NCBI GenBank assembly: GCA_012838435.1
Contig: DUPH01000024.1
Coordinates: 1 to 34,673 of the forward strand
Origin: Lentisphaerota bacterium
GTDB lineage: Bacteria; Verrucomicrobiota; Kiritimatiellia; RFP12; UBA1067
Direction: 5' to 3'
Length of the DNA stretch: 34,673 nucleotides
Part shown: positions 25,638-33,123 of the stretch, piece by piece
Layout of the letters: each line of letters opens with the position of its first letter
Position numbering within the stretch: the stretch's first letter is position 1
The notes under the pieces: model-generated
Database searches by the model: none
The model's input: only the letters and a program-made list of their open reading frames with translations
What the model was told of the DNA's origin: nothing
Program-made: the position numbers and the translations under genes

Positions 25638-27566
25638 ATGACACTTCGGAAGCTCAGAAACCCGCTGTTCGCGGTACTCGGTACGGGCCTTTTGTCAGCA
25701 ACAGCCCAGACGACAACCAACAGTGCGGACGCCGCGCGCGCCCCCGCATCGGAGATTGAGGTTGAAGTGATAGCATCACCTATCACGCAGTTTGAAGAGA
25801 CCACCCTCGACGGCGCGAACCGCGTGGTCGTGGGGCGCGACCAGCTTGATCGCCTGAGCGCCACCGACCTGCCGACTGCCCTGCGCCAAGTGCCCGGTGT
25901 CTCGATCTCGCGCTACAGCCCGGTCGGCGCCTATGGTGGCGCACAGGGCGGATCGGTCTACATCCGCGGAGCGGGCACGGCCCGGCCCGGCGGCGAGGTC
26001 CGGATCTATAGCGACGGCGTACCGCGTGAATCCGGCGTCTGGTCGCATCCGTTGATGGATATCGTACCCATTGATTTCGCCGAACGCATCACCGTCGCCA
26101 AAAACCCGCAGCCGCAGCATTACGCCGGTACCTTCGGCGCGGTGGATGTCGAGACCCGCAGGCGGCAGACCGAGGGGCACGAAGCCGAATTGTCCGCCGC
26201 TTACGGCCGTTTCAACACGCTGATCAGTTCTGCCGCAGCCGGTGGCAAGATCGACCTGTTCGATTATTACGCCGGGGCCGCCTACAAATACTCGGAGGGC
26301 GCGCGCAAACATGGCGAGGCCGAACTGCGTAGCGCCTTTGCGCGGGCCGGATGGGATCTCTCCCCACATGACCATCTCTCGTACATCTTCCTGGGCACCG
26401 ACAACTGGGTGCGTGATCCCGGCCCGAAAGGCGGTCCGAGGCCGCAACGCGACCAGTTCAACACCGAGACCCTGACCCACGCGGTTCGCCTCGAAACCCA
26501 ACGCGACCGCATCCGCGGATACTCCTTGCTTTACTACGAGGACGGCGAAATCCGCTGGCGCAAGGACCATCTGTCCGACGGCGTCCTGACCTCACCGGCC
26601 GGCTTTTCCAACACCGACTGGGACAACTACGGATTCCGTTCGTCGTATGACATTCTGTTCGACCGCCTCACGCTCACCGGATCGCTGGACTCATGGTCCG
26701 AAGGCGGCGAGACCTGGAACATCCGTTCATTCGACAACCGGCGGGTCTGGGGCTATAACGGACGTTTCTTCACCACGGCCCCCTACCTCGGTGCACGTTA
26801 TGATTTTGACGTAGGCCACGACTGGACCCTCACGCCTTCGGTCGGCGCACGCCACTACATCAGCACTGAGTTCGACGACAAAACCGCGCCCTGCGCCGCA
26901 TTGACCCTCTCCCGCGAAAAGTTGAACATCTTTGTCTCCCACGCACGAGGCGTCCACTACCCCGGCGTTTACATCCGCGGTGTCTCACCCTCCACCTGGC
27001 GCACGCTGGAACCCGAAACGCTACACACCACCGAAGCGGGCGTCCAAATGGGAATCGGTGAGCAGGCGGCGTTGCACACCACGTTGTTCCATACCGAGGT
27101 CGAAGACCGCATGGACTCAACCTCGGCCGGTTACTTCAACACCGGGGACATGAAGGCACAGGGAGCGGAAGTTTCGCTGCATCTCTATCCGCGCAATGAC
27201 CTCTCATTTTTCGTGGGCGGCACCTACACCGATCCTGACACCCATCCGGTCTCGCGCATGCCGGAAGTCACCTTCACGGCGGGTAGCTCCTACCGCATCA
27301 CGCACGCGCTCCGCTGGGATTTGGATGCCCAATACGTTACCACGCAGTACGCCTACAGCATGCGCTCGATCAACCCTGACCTGGAAAAGCTCGATGACTA
27401 TCTGGCCGTCAACACGCGCCTCTCGCTGGACCTGCGTGCGCTTTGCCCGCTGGACGGCGAATTGTATGTGGCTGTCGAGAATCTGACCAACCGGCATTAT
27501 GAATATTTTCCGGGCTACCCGATGCCGGGCATCATGTGGTACACTGGCATGAAGGTGAAGTTCTGA
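25638..27566 (+). CDS. TonB-dependent outer-membrane receptor
   Basis: This 642-residue protein starts at 25638 (MTLRKLRNPLFAVLGTGLLS), chosen over 25572 because GAGGGT precedes it and a signal peptide follows directly. The plug domain is visible at about 40-165 (EVEVIASPITQFEETTL near the TonB box, then LPTALRQVPGVSISRY and GGEVRIYSDGVPRESG). The rest is a 22-strand type barrel with frequent aromatic-ended strands and a terminal Phe (TGMKVKF) read by the Bam machinery. Its cargo crosses the outer membrane using TonB energy. The ECF transporter genes just downstream suggest a vitamin, metal or metal-chelate. The TonB/ExbBD genes are not in the window. Confidence 0.93.
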   Translation: MTLRKLRNPLFAVLGTGLLSATAQTTTNSADAARAPASEIEVEVIASPITQFEETTLDGANRVVVGRDQLDRLSATDLPTALRQVPGVSISRYSPVGAYGGAQGGSVYIRGAGTARPGGEVRIYSDGVPRESGVWSHPLMDIVPIDFAERITVAKNPQPQHYAGTFGAVDVETRRRQTEGHEAELSAAYGRFNTLISSAAAGGKIDLFDYYAGAAYKYSEGARKHGEAELRSAFARAGWDLSPHDHLSYIFLGTDNWVRDPGPKGGPRPQRDQFNTETLTHAVRLETQRDRIRGYSLLYYEDGEIRWRKDHLSDGVLTSPAGFSNTDWDNYGFRSSYDILFDRLTLTGSLDSWSEGGETWNIRSFDNRRVWGYNGRFFTTAPYLGARYDFDVGHDWTLTPSVGARHYISTEFDDKTAPCAALTLSREKLNIFVSHARGVHYPGVYIRGVSPSTWRTLEPETLHTTEAGVQMGIGEQAALHTTLFHTEVEDRMDSTSAGYFNTGDMKAQGAEVSLHLYPRNDLSFFVGGTYTDPDTHPVSRMPEVTFTAGSSYRITHALRWDLDAQYVTTQYAYSMRSINPDLEKLDDYLAVNTRLSLDLRALCPLDGELYVAVENLTNRHYEYFPGYPMPGIMWYTGMKVKF

Positions 27567-27567
27567 T

Positions 27568-27780
27568 GCGGGCGGAGCCCGCAACCCAGTTTAATCTCAC
27601 ACAAAGGCACAAAGGACACAAAGTTTTTTCACAAGAGGCTCTTACAAAACCCCTTGATTGCAGGTGTGGCACGGGCATCTTGCCCGTGTTTCATGGGCGA
27701 GACGCCCATGTCACGAGGGATTTTGCAAGCGCCTCACAAATCCTATTCCCTTAGTGGCCTTCGTGCCTTCGTGTGAGGAA
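27568..27780 (+). repeat. Composite 3'-flank repeat block after the TonB receptor
   Basis: Directly after the stop are a GCGGGC-GGA-GCCCGC hairpin, ACAAAGGCACAAAGGACACA repeats with a T run (about 27600-27627), the ACGGGCATCTTGCCCGT palindrome (27665-27720) and a CCTTCGTGCCTTCGTGTGAGG stretch near 27760. The order matches the block behind rnhB. No gene is seen between 27567 and 27828. Confidence 0.6.
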
Positions 27781-27828
27781 CAATTTGCTCAATTTCGATG
27801 GAAGCTGGAGCCTGAGACCAGAAACCAC

Positions 27829-28377
27829 ATGATTCGGCCTAGAGAATATGCCTTTTGCGGCCTGTTCGGTGCGGCGGCGCTGTTGCTACCGACGCTTTTC
27901 CATCTGCTACATCTGGGGCATGTCTTCATGCCGATGTATCTGCCGCTGGTGGCGCTGGCTTTTTTTGTGCGCCCCGCTGCATCCGCGTTGACAGCTCTGC
28001 TGGTACCGTTGCTCTCCGGCGCGGTCACCGGCATGCCGCCCTTCATGCCGCCGGTCGCCCCGGTGATGGCGCTGGAACTGGCACTGATGGCGCTGATGAT
28101 CGGCGTGTTGCGCCAAGCGGTGCCGCGCATGCCGGTCTGGTGTCTGCTCGCGCTCGCGTTGGCTGTCGGACGGATTGTGAACGCATCCCTGTTCTATGTC
28201 GCCGCGCGCATCTTGGAGTTGCCAGCCGGTTTCGTGGCCGGCATCTCGCTGCTCAGCGGCTGGCCGGGTCTGCTGCTAATGTTGGCGGTCATCCCCGGCC
28301 TCGTGCATGCCACCGGTCACGCGCAGTACCATATCCATGACCCCGGAGCCTCCCATGACGAATCCCCTGTGTCCTGA
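27829..28377 (+). CDS. ECF transporter substrate-binding (S) component, substrate unknown
   Basis: The protein has 182 residues with about six membrane segments. The start MIRPREYAF at 27829 is chosen because upstream residues derive from repeats; no clear ribosome-binding site is seen. Features typical of S components are the FMPMYLPLVAL helix, the loop SGAVTGMPPFMPP and long hydrophobic helices ending LLLMLAVIPGLVHA. In this transporter class the S component binds the substrate in the inner membrane and topples when EcfT/EcfA hydrolyse ATP. His residues cluster at LFHLLHLGHVF and in the C-terminal tail (HATGHAQYHIHDPGASHD), which hints at a metal or metal-chelate ligand. The 3' end overlaps the methyltransferase gene by 23 bp. 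Confidence 0.75.
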   Translation: MIRPREYAFCGLFGAAALLLPTLFHLLHLGHVFMPMYLPLVALAFFVRPAASALTALLVPLLSGAVTGMPPFMPPVAPVMALELALMALMIGVLRQAVPRMPVWCLLALALAVGRIVNASLFYVAARILELPAGFVAGISLLSGWPGLLLMLAVIPGLVHATGHAQYHIHDPGASHDESPVS

Positions 28378-28981
28378 TCCGCGACAACCCTTTTTCGACA
28401 GTATCGCCGACGCCTGGGACGGCTGGCACGACCTGCCCGCGCTCAACGCGCAACTGGCCGATTTCTTTGAGCACGTCGGCGTGCAACCGGACGAGTCGGT
28501 CGTGGATGTCGGCTGCGGCACCGGCAACCTGACGCTCGCCCTGCTCGCGTGGCTCGGCCCGCAAGGTCGAGTGACCGCGCTCGACATCTCGCCGGCCATG
28601 TTGGCGCGCGCCGCGCGCAAGACGACCGACGCGCGCGTGACGTGGCACGAGGCACCGGCCGACCGCATACCGCTGCCAAACGGAACATGCGACCGCATCC
28701 TCTGCTTTTCCGCCTGGCCTCATTTCGACCGTCTGGACCACGTAGTCGCCGAGTTCAGCCGCGTGCTGTGTCCCGGCGGTCAGGCCCACATCCTGCATCT
28801 GATCTCCAAGGAAGAGGTCAACCGCATTCACAGCGAGGCCCATCCCACCGTCCGCGCCGACCGCCTGCCGCCGGTTGACGATGTGGCCGATCTCTTCCGC
28901 GCGAACAGCTTTACGGTGATCGAGACCGAAGACAACGCATCGCGTTACCTGCTGAGCGTGCGCAAGGAGCCGAGAGCATGA
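28355..28981 (+). CDS. Class I SAM-dependent methyltransferase in the ECF locus
   Basis: This 208-residue protein starts at 28355, six bases after GGAG, and within the end of the S-component gene. Motif I is VVDVGCGTGNLTLAL (about 49-63), followed by VTALDISPAML (73-83) with the acidic residue that binds SAM ribose. A later motif is FSAWPHFDRLDHVVAEFSRVL, as in UbiE/Methyltransf_11 proteins. The acceptor is unknown. It is cytoplasmic, has no signal, and overlaps ecfT by ATGA. Its place inside a transporter operon suggests that it modifies the imported compound or a close product. Confidence 0.88.
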   Translation: MTNPLCPDPRQPFFDSIADAWDGWHDLPALNAQLADFFEHVGVQPDESVVDVGCGTGNLTLALLAWLGPQGRVTALDISPAMLARAARKTTDARVTWHEAPADRIPLPNGTCDRILCFSAWPHFDRLDHVVAEFSRVLCPGGQAHILHLISKEEVNRIHSEAHPTVRADRLPPVDDVADLFRANSFTVIETEDNASRYLLSVRKEPRA

Positions 28982-29730
28982 TCGCTTTCAGCGAGGCTTT
29001 TGGTGGCGGCAACGGCGCGGCGCGGCGGCTTGCCCCCGCCGTGCGCCTGTTGTGCGGCGCGTGGGTCTTTGTCTGCTGCGCGGTCGTCCCGCTCGATTCG
29101 CCGACGGGCATCGCGCTCTTTGTTGTCGCGTGGTTGGCCTGGCTGTTCGGTTGCGCCATGCCGCCGCGACGGCTTGCCCTGTCGCTGGGCTTCGCCATCT
29201 GCCTCTTCACGCCACTATTGCTGCTGGCACCTGTTGCGTACTGGAACGGCTCCGCCGCAACGTGGACCGGGGCGTTGCGGGCACCGCTACGTGTCGGTGT
29301 GCGCGGCGTGGCGGGCGTCACGATAGGCGTCGGCGCGCTATCGCTGATCCCGCTCTCCGAGTTTGCCGACGCGGTGGCGGCCTTGCCCTTGCCGCGCGCC
29401 GTAACCAGCCTGCTGGTGCAGATCGTGCATCAGGCCGCGTTGCTGACCGACGAAACGCGACGCATGGCCGATGCCCTGCGGGTGCGCGGCGTAGCCTCAG
29501 CGCGACTCGCCGTTCGGCTGCGCGTGGTGACAACGTTCCCGGCCAGTTGGTTGACGCGGCTGGCGCTGCGTGCCGCGCGCGCAGGCGATGCGATGGAGGT
29601 GCGCGGTTTTGACGGCCTGCCGCCGAGTGTGCCGCCCCTGACTTTTTCCCGTTCCGACTGGCTGGCACTGACCGCTACCACCCTGCTCGCCGTGGGTGCG
29701 CTTGTGCTGCGCTGGAGGGGGTTCGCATGA
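28978..29730 (+). CDS. ECF transporter transmembrane component EcfT (CbiQ-type)
   Basis: This 250-residue membrane protein couples ATP hydrolysis to the S component. Hydrophobic segments lie at about 24-58, 65-88, 108-125 and 228-246. The cytoplasmic coupling region carries two short helices with the Arg-Gly motifs of this family, ADALRVRG (164-171) and DAMEVRG (204-210), which fit into EcfA grooves. ATGA overlaps join it to the methyltransferase gene upstream and to ecfA downstream. The dedicated S-T-A arrangement is that of group I ECF systems. Confidence 0.9.
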   Translation: MIAFSEAFGGGNGAARRLAPAVRLLCGAWVFVCCAVVPLDSPTGIALFVVAWLAWLFGCAMPPRRLALSLGFAICLFTPLLLLAPVAYWNGSAATWTGALRAPLRVGVRGVAGVTIGVGALSLIPLSEFADAVAALPLPRAVTSLLVQIVHQAALLTDETRRMADALRVRGVASARLAVRLRVVTTFPASWLTRLALRAARAGDAMEVRGFDGLPPSVPPLTFSRSDWLALTATTLLAVGALVLRWRGFA

Positions 29731-30431
29731 GCGCGGCACTCGCCATCCATGATCTGCGTGTCGCCTATCGTGCGGGCGACCCCGAAGTTCTGCGCGGCAT
29801 CTCCCTGACGCTCGAACCCGGCGAACACTGCGCCCTGCTGGGGCTCAACGGCTCGGGCAAGACCACGTTGCTGCGTGCGGTCGCGGGGTTGCAGCCCTTC
29901 AATGGAACGATCACGGTCTGCGGCATCGCGCTCCAGCGCGAGACGGTGCGCGACGTGCGCGACCGGATCGGATTTCTCTTCAGCACGCCCGATGACCAGC
30001 TCCTGTTTCCGCAGGTGCTGACCGACGTGTCGTTTGCTCTGGAACGAGCCGGTCGCCCGCAGGCGGAAGCGCGCGAAGCGGCACTTCAGACGTTAGAGGC
30101 GCTGGGAATTGCGGCCTACGCCGAGCGCGCGCCGCACACGCTGTCGCAAGGCCAACGCCAGCGGGTGGCGTTGGCGGGAGCACTGGTTGCGCAACCGCCG
30201 CTGCTGTTGCTGGACGAACCCACCGCCTCGCTGGATCCGGTCGGACGCGATGAACTCGCACAGGTGCTGACGCGTCAACCGGCGGCGCTGCTGCTCGCCA
30301 CGCACGACCTCGCCTTCGCGCGGCAGGTCGCCCGGCGCTTCATCATGCTTGAAGACGGAAAGATCACCGCTGACACCGACGCCCCCGCGCACATCGAAGC
30401 GGCCTTCGCGCGGGAACGAAGAGTTTTTTGA
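29727..30431 (+). CDS. ECF transporter ATPase EcfA (CbiO-type)
   Basis: This 234-residue ABC ATPase shows Walker A GLNGSGKTT (39-47), Q-loop Gln91 in TPDDQLLFP (the DDQ form typical of ECF ATPases), signature LSQGQRQR (139-146), Walker B LLLLDEP (159-165) and switch His193 in ATHDL. There is only one ATPase gene, so it probably works as a homodimer, as CbiO does. It is the last gene of the operon. After the stop the sequence enters repeats and no terminator is obvious. Confidence 0.93.
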   Translation: MSAALAIHDLRVAYRAGDPEVLRGISLTLEPGEHCALLGLNGSGKTTLLRAVAGLQPFNGTITVCGIALQRETVRDVRDRIGFLFSTPDDQLLFPQVLTDVSFALERAGRPQAEAREAALQTLEALGIAAYAERAPHTLSQGQRQRVALAGALVAQPPLLLLDEPTASLDPVGRDELAQVLTRQPAALLLATHDLAFARQVARRFIMLEDGKITADTDAPAHIEAAFARERRVF

Positions 30432-30433
30432 TT

Positions 30434-30466
30434 TTAACGTAGAGGTGCAGAGACGCAGAATTTTTT
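30434..30466. repeat. GCAGAGACGCAG-type repeat copy
   Basis: ACGTAGAGGTGCAGAGACGC followed by AGAATTTTTTGCGGGGG matches the copy at 598-630 (AGAGACGCAGAGGTTTTTTG). It abuts the ecfA stop codon. Confidence 0.7.
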
Positions 30467-30493
30467 GCGGGGGCTGCCGGGACTGCGGGTACT

Positions 30494-30715
30494 GTGGGCG
30501 GCGTTCACGCCGCCGGTCAAGCAGACGCTTGACCCTCCCGGCGCTTCGCGAGCCTGACGGAAGTATCTGGAGTGCGGCGGCAAGCGGTATTCCGCGCGAC
30601 GCCGCTTTTTGGGCAGGAGTGCAGCGGAGGGCGGCGCGTAAAAGCGGTGCCGCGACCCGCGCACAGCGCGGCTCTCTTACTTCCGCCCTGCCCGCTATTC
30701 ACTATTCACTTCTTT
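30494..30715. repeat. ~210-bp direct repeat, copy 1
   Basis: From GTGGGCGGCG through CCGCCGGTCAAGCAGACGCT, GAGTGCGGCGGCAAGCGGTA, TTCCGCGCGAC, AAAAGCGGTGCC and ACTTCCGCCCTGCCC to CTATTCA, this copy matches 32133-32342 in order and orientation. It differs by scattered substitutions and a short length change after AAAAGCGGT. Its right end overlaps the stop of the gene at 30702. Confidence 0.88.
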
Positions 30716-31295
30716 TGTCATTTTGAAGTTTTAACTTGCGCATGAAATCCAAACTCTCTTCAGTTGATTGACACTCCTTGAAAAGAATGAGCATCGCGCA
30801 GTCAACATCTGCCAAGCTATGTTCGACTTTTGCCGCCTGATTAAAGAACGGCACGGGGTCTTTCGGCTGAGAGCTAAAGGCTCCCGCCAGCACCTTCATC
30901 CCTTTGTATTCTGTTGCTAGGTGGATTGTAGCCTTATACTCCCCTTTTGCCTGCCCACCCGTAAAAACGAATTTCTCAAAAATCGGCTCCGCCTTGAAAT
31001 CGTGCAACGCATCGCCAGCCACTAAAGCATATCCATGCTGGCCGTTTCTTTGCCCCCATACAAGCTCAAATGTCGCATCCTTCAGAGGCGAGAGATGCCC
31101 ATTGCTCAAGCATTCAAATTTGACGAACTGCCCTTTTTCGATGCGTGCAAGCGCATAGACATGGATGACCTTCCGCTTGACCGCTGTTAACGTGGTTCCC
31201 GCTGACCTTAACCCCAAAAACGCTCTTACTCCCCGATCTGGACCAGCCATCGTTGACGCGGCAAAAAAGAGTGCGATAAGTACAAGTGTCTTCAT
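30702..31295 (-). CDS. Secreted protein of unknown function
   Basis: This 197-residue protein starts at 31295 (MKTLVLIALFFAASTMAGPD), with AAGGAG upstream and a clear signal peptide. I do not recognise the family. The mature part is mixed alpha/beta with two Cys residues late in the chain (VDCAMLILFKECQS), a FVFTGGQAKGEYKATIHLA stretch and a Lys-rich end. Its ATG overlaps the stop of the upstream gene in an ATGA, so the two are coupled and may act together in the periplasm. The 3' end runs into the ~210-bp repeat. An open frame extends to 31355, but those residues belong to the neighbour. Confidence 0.6.
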   Translation of the reverse strand: MKTLVLIALFFAASTMAGPDRGVRAFLGLRSAGTTLTAVKRKVIHVYALARIEKGQFVKFECLSNGHLSPLKDATFELVWGQRNGQHGYALVAGDALHDFKAEPIFEKFVFTGGQAKGEYKATIHLATEYKGMKVLAGAFSSQPKDPVPFFNQAAKVEHSLADVDCAMLILFKECQSTEESLDFMRKLKLQNDKRSE

Positions 31296-31912
31296 TTTTT
31301 CTCCTTGAAGGCACTGGGATCGACTTTGGGGGGCGAAGCTCTTGGGTGCCCCCAATTCGGCTCGCCTTTTCTCAAAATGGGGTTGCCGTCCGCGTCTCTT
31401 GGCTGAAGAACCGAAAAATCCTGAGGCAACCTGTACTGCCAGTTGAACAGGCCATAAACAACCTTGAACGAGAACCCAGCATCTTGGTGTCCAGTAAGAG
31501 GAACAAAGTTACCGTTGGAGTCCTTCTTCAAATAAGCCAAATAGCCCGTCCTCCGTTTTTCTGGAAGGCAAAGCTCTTCATAGAAGGGCGCGGGCAGAAT
31601 GCCGTTGAACCCTGGACGGCCACCTGGATCTTGGACAAAGGTTATCGAAATCATATTGGTGTTCAAGTCACCTTTGAAACATGAGCGCACGTAACAGTTG
31701 GCGGTAAAAACCGAATACTCGCCACCATTGTGTAACCTGACAAATTCAGCAGGAATATCGGTCAGTTCAACAATGTTTGAGACGCTCAAGAGAAGGATGT
31801 AATCGGACTGCTTCTGAAAGTCGTCGTAGGTCAGTCGCATGTCAACCGGTCTCGCCTTTAGAGACAGGACTAGCAACACAAAACACATGATCGTTATCTT
31901 ACACGTCTTCAT
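31292..31912 (-). CDS. Secreted protein of unknown function, coupled to its neighbour
   Basis: This 206-residue frame starts at 31912 (MKTCKITIMCFVLLVLSLKA), where GGAG lies 8 bp upstream; 31918 is an alternative. After the signal peptide the sequence reads TYDDFQKQSDYILLLSVSNI and later FTANCYVRSCFKGDLNTNMI, a pattern I associate with small exported proteins of unknown function. It is also rich in Pro/Gly loops. No catalytic motif is visible. The start sits five bases after an attC-like element, and the stop overlaps the next gene (ATGA). Confidence 0.6.
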   Translation of the reverse strand: MKTCKITIMCFVLLVLSLKARPVDMRLTYDDFQKQSDYILLLSVSNIVELTDIPAEFVRLHNGGEYSVFTANCYVRSCFKGDLNTNMISITFVQDPGGRPGFNGILPAPFYEELCLPEKRRTGYLAYLKKDSNGNFVPLTGHQDAGFSFKVVYGLFNWQYRLPQDFSVLQPRDADGNPILRKGEPNWGHPRASPPKVDPSAFKEKK

Positions 31913-31920
31913 ACTCATTG

Positions 31921-31992
31921 CTCCAACGCACAGCGTTATCGAGTCCGCCTCGCGAAGGCGGGCAGTCCCGAATGATGTGGTCATGTTAGTTG
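31921..31992 (-). other. attC-like element 2 (possible integron recombination site)
   Basis: This is a 72-bp imperfect inverted repeat. Its ends are CTCCAAC (31921) and GTTAGTTG (31985), close to but not exactly the RYYYAAC / GTTRRRY ends of attC sites. The core ATCGAGTCCGCCTCGCGAAG followed by GCGGGCA is nearly the same as in the element at 32862. It lies directly before the start of the gene at 31912. Confidence 0.35.
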
Positions 31993-32094
31993 CTCGGGCC
32001 ATATAGGGTCAAGCGTACATTGTGGTCGGAAAGATTTGCCGAAAGGATCTGACCTAAAACGCGCGGTTACTTGGGGGTTCGGACATTGCACTTC

Positions 32095-32132
32095 GATGTT
32101 CGATGTTGGGCGTTCTGCGTTCAGCGTTCGAA
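32095..32132. repeat. GCGTTCTGCGTTC-type repeat copy
   Basis: TTCGATGTTCGATGTTGGGC followed by GTTCTGCGTTCAGCGTTCGA resembles the repeat at 13752-13792. The stretch 31993-32094 next to it shows no gene or structure that I can name. Confidence 0.55.
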
Positions 32133-32342
32133 GTGGCGGCGAGACCGCCGCCGGTCAAGCAGACGCTTGACCCTCCCGGCGCTTCGCTAGCCTGACGGAA
32201 GGTTCTGGAGTGCGGCGGCAAGCGGTATTCCGCGCGACACCGCTTTTTGAGCAGGAGTGCAGCAACAGGGCGACGCGCAAAAGCGGTACCACCCTTACAT
32301 CTTACCTATTACCTCTTACTTCCGCCCTGCCCTCTATTCATC
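32133..32342. repeat. ~210-bp direct repeat, copy 2
   Basis: This is the second long copy of the repeat at 30494-30715, in the same orientation. Its right end (ACTTCCGCCCTGCCCTCTATTCA) touches the stop of the DUF3592 gene at 32338, just as copy 1 touches the stop at 30702. Together the copies flank the two secreted-protein genes and one attC-like element. Confidence 0.88.
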
Positions 32343-32853
32343 TTGTTGTCACGAGCGTGTTAAGAATACCGGTATCGCTCAAAGAACTGGTCAGCCACAA
32401 CGCCGCGAAACCCGTTGTAAATAACAGCCACGTTGTTCCAAACACGAGCAAAATGATCGTAGACAGGTTTAGTCCGTACGACAACACCGCCCGCGACGGA
32501 TTGGCGGGGTCATATCGAACGAGTACGGTTTTGGCCGCCGCAAGCCTATCCGCTATTTCTTGATGCATCGATCTCTGGCCACTGCCAGCATAACCAAATG
32601 CGATTCGATCACCCGTATGCTGCTTGCCGGCAACCGTATAGTTGTACCGCACGTCTACCCTGTAAGTTGGTCCCCCTTCCGAGTCGCTTGATTCAGTGAC
32701 CATACAGGTTTCGATGTGCCCTTTAGTCGTCGGCCATGTCTTCGCCTTGTTGGACAGGACCAGGCTGCGTATGCCGTAGCCGAGGATGCCGAACCCAACG
32801 ACGAAGAACAACGATATGAACAGCGTGAAACCGATTGTAGGCATGACCTTCAT
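32338..32853 (-). CDS. DUF3592-like membrane protein
   Basis: The protein has 171 residues. The start at 32853 has AGGAG close upstream. One membrane segment lies at about 6-32 (GFTLFISLFFVVGFGILGYG) and another at about 128-155 (LSTIILLVFGTTWLLFTTGF). They flank a soluble beta-rich domain with WPTTKGHIETCMV, YRVDVRYNYTVAGKQHTGD and VLVRYDPANPSRAVL. This layout and these phrases fit DUF3592, a family of unknown function. It sits between an attC-like element and the ~210-bp repeat, and looks like a stand-alone cassette. Confidence 0.72.
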   Translation of the reverse strand: MKVMPTIGFTLFISLFFVVGFGILGYGIRSLVLSNKAKTWPTTKGHIETCMVTESSDSEGGPTYRVDVRYNYTVAGKQHTGDRIAFGYAGSGQRSMHQEIADRLAAAKTVLVRYDPANPSRAVLSYGLNLSTIILLVFGTTWLLFTTGFAALWLTSSLSDTGILNTLVTTR

Positions 32854-32861
32854 CTTTCTCC

Positions 32862-32943
32862 TGCCAACGTTATAGTGTCATCGAACCCGCCCCGCGAAAG
32901 TGGGCAACCTTCAAATGAAGTCGATACAACTTGCAAGTTGACC
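32862..32943 (-). other. attC-like element 1 (possible integron recombination site)
   Basis: This 82-bp imperfect inverted repeat has ends TGCCAAC (32862-32868) and GTTGACC (32937-32943) that pair. The arms GTTATAGTGTCATCGAA and GTTGTATCGACTTCATTTGA pair with gaps. The core ATCGAACCCGCCCCGCGAAA followed by GTGGGCA is shared with the element at 31921. The upstream gene's stop (32911) lies inside it and the next gene starts 9 bp after it, as in gene cassettes. Confidence 0.38.
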
Positions 32944-33123
32944 AAAGCCAATAAACAACCAAAAAAGGCATAAAGGGACGTAGAGCGCGATGCAGGCAAC
33001 CGTGACCCATTTGTTTGTGATGCAAAAGGGAACAATGCCTGAAATCAACAAAATCAGAGTATAAACCGCAATCAGATGTTTTGTTCTGCGTTTCATTTTT
33101 GTTGGCGCACTATTGCATTTCAT
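32911..33123 (-). CDS. Small two-helix membrane protein overlapping the antitoxin gene
   Basis: This 70-residue protein has a basic start (MKCNSAPTKMKRRTKH) and two membrane segments at about 17-35 (LIAVYTLILLISGIVPFCI) and 40-62 (VTVACIALYVPLCLFWLFIG). The ATG overlaps the antitoxin stop in an ATGA, so translation is coupled; no separate ribosome-binding site is needed. I do not recognise a family. In its position one expects a RelE/ParE-type toxin, which it clearly is not. It may be a membrane-acting effector or simply an unrelated passenger. Its 3' end lies in an attC-like element. Confidence 0.55.
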   Translation of the reverse strand: MKCNSAPTKMKRRTKHLIAVYTLILLISGIVPFCITNKWVTVACIALYVPLCLFWLFIGFGQLASCIDFI

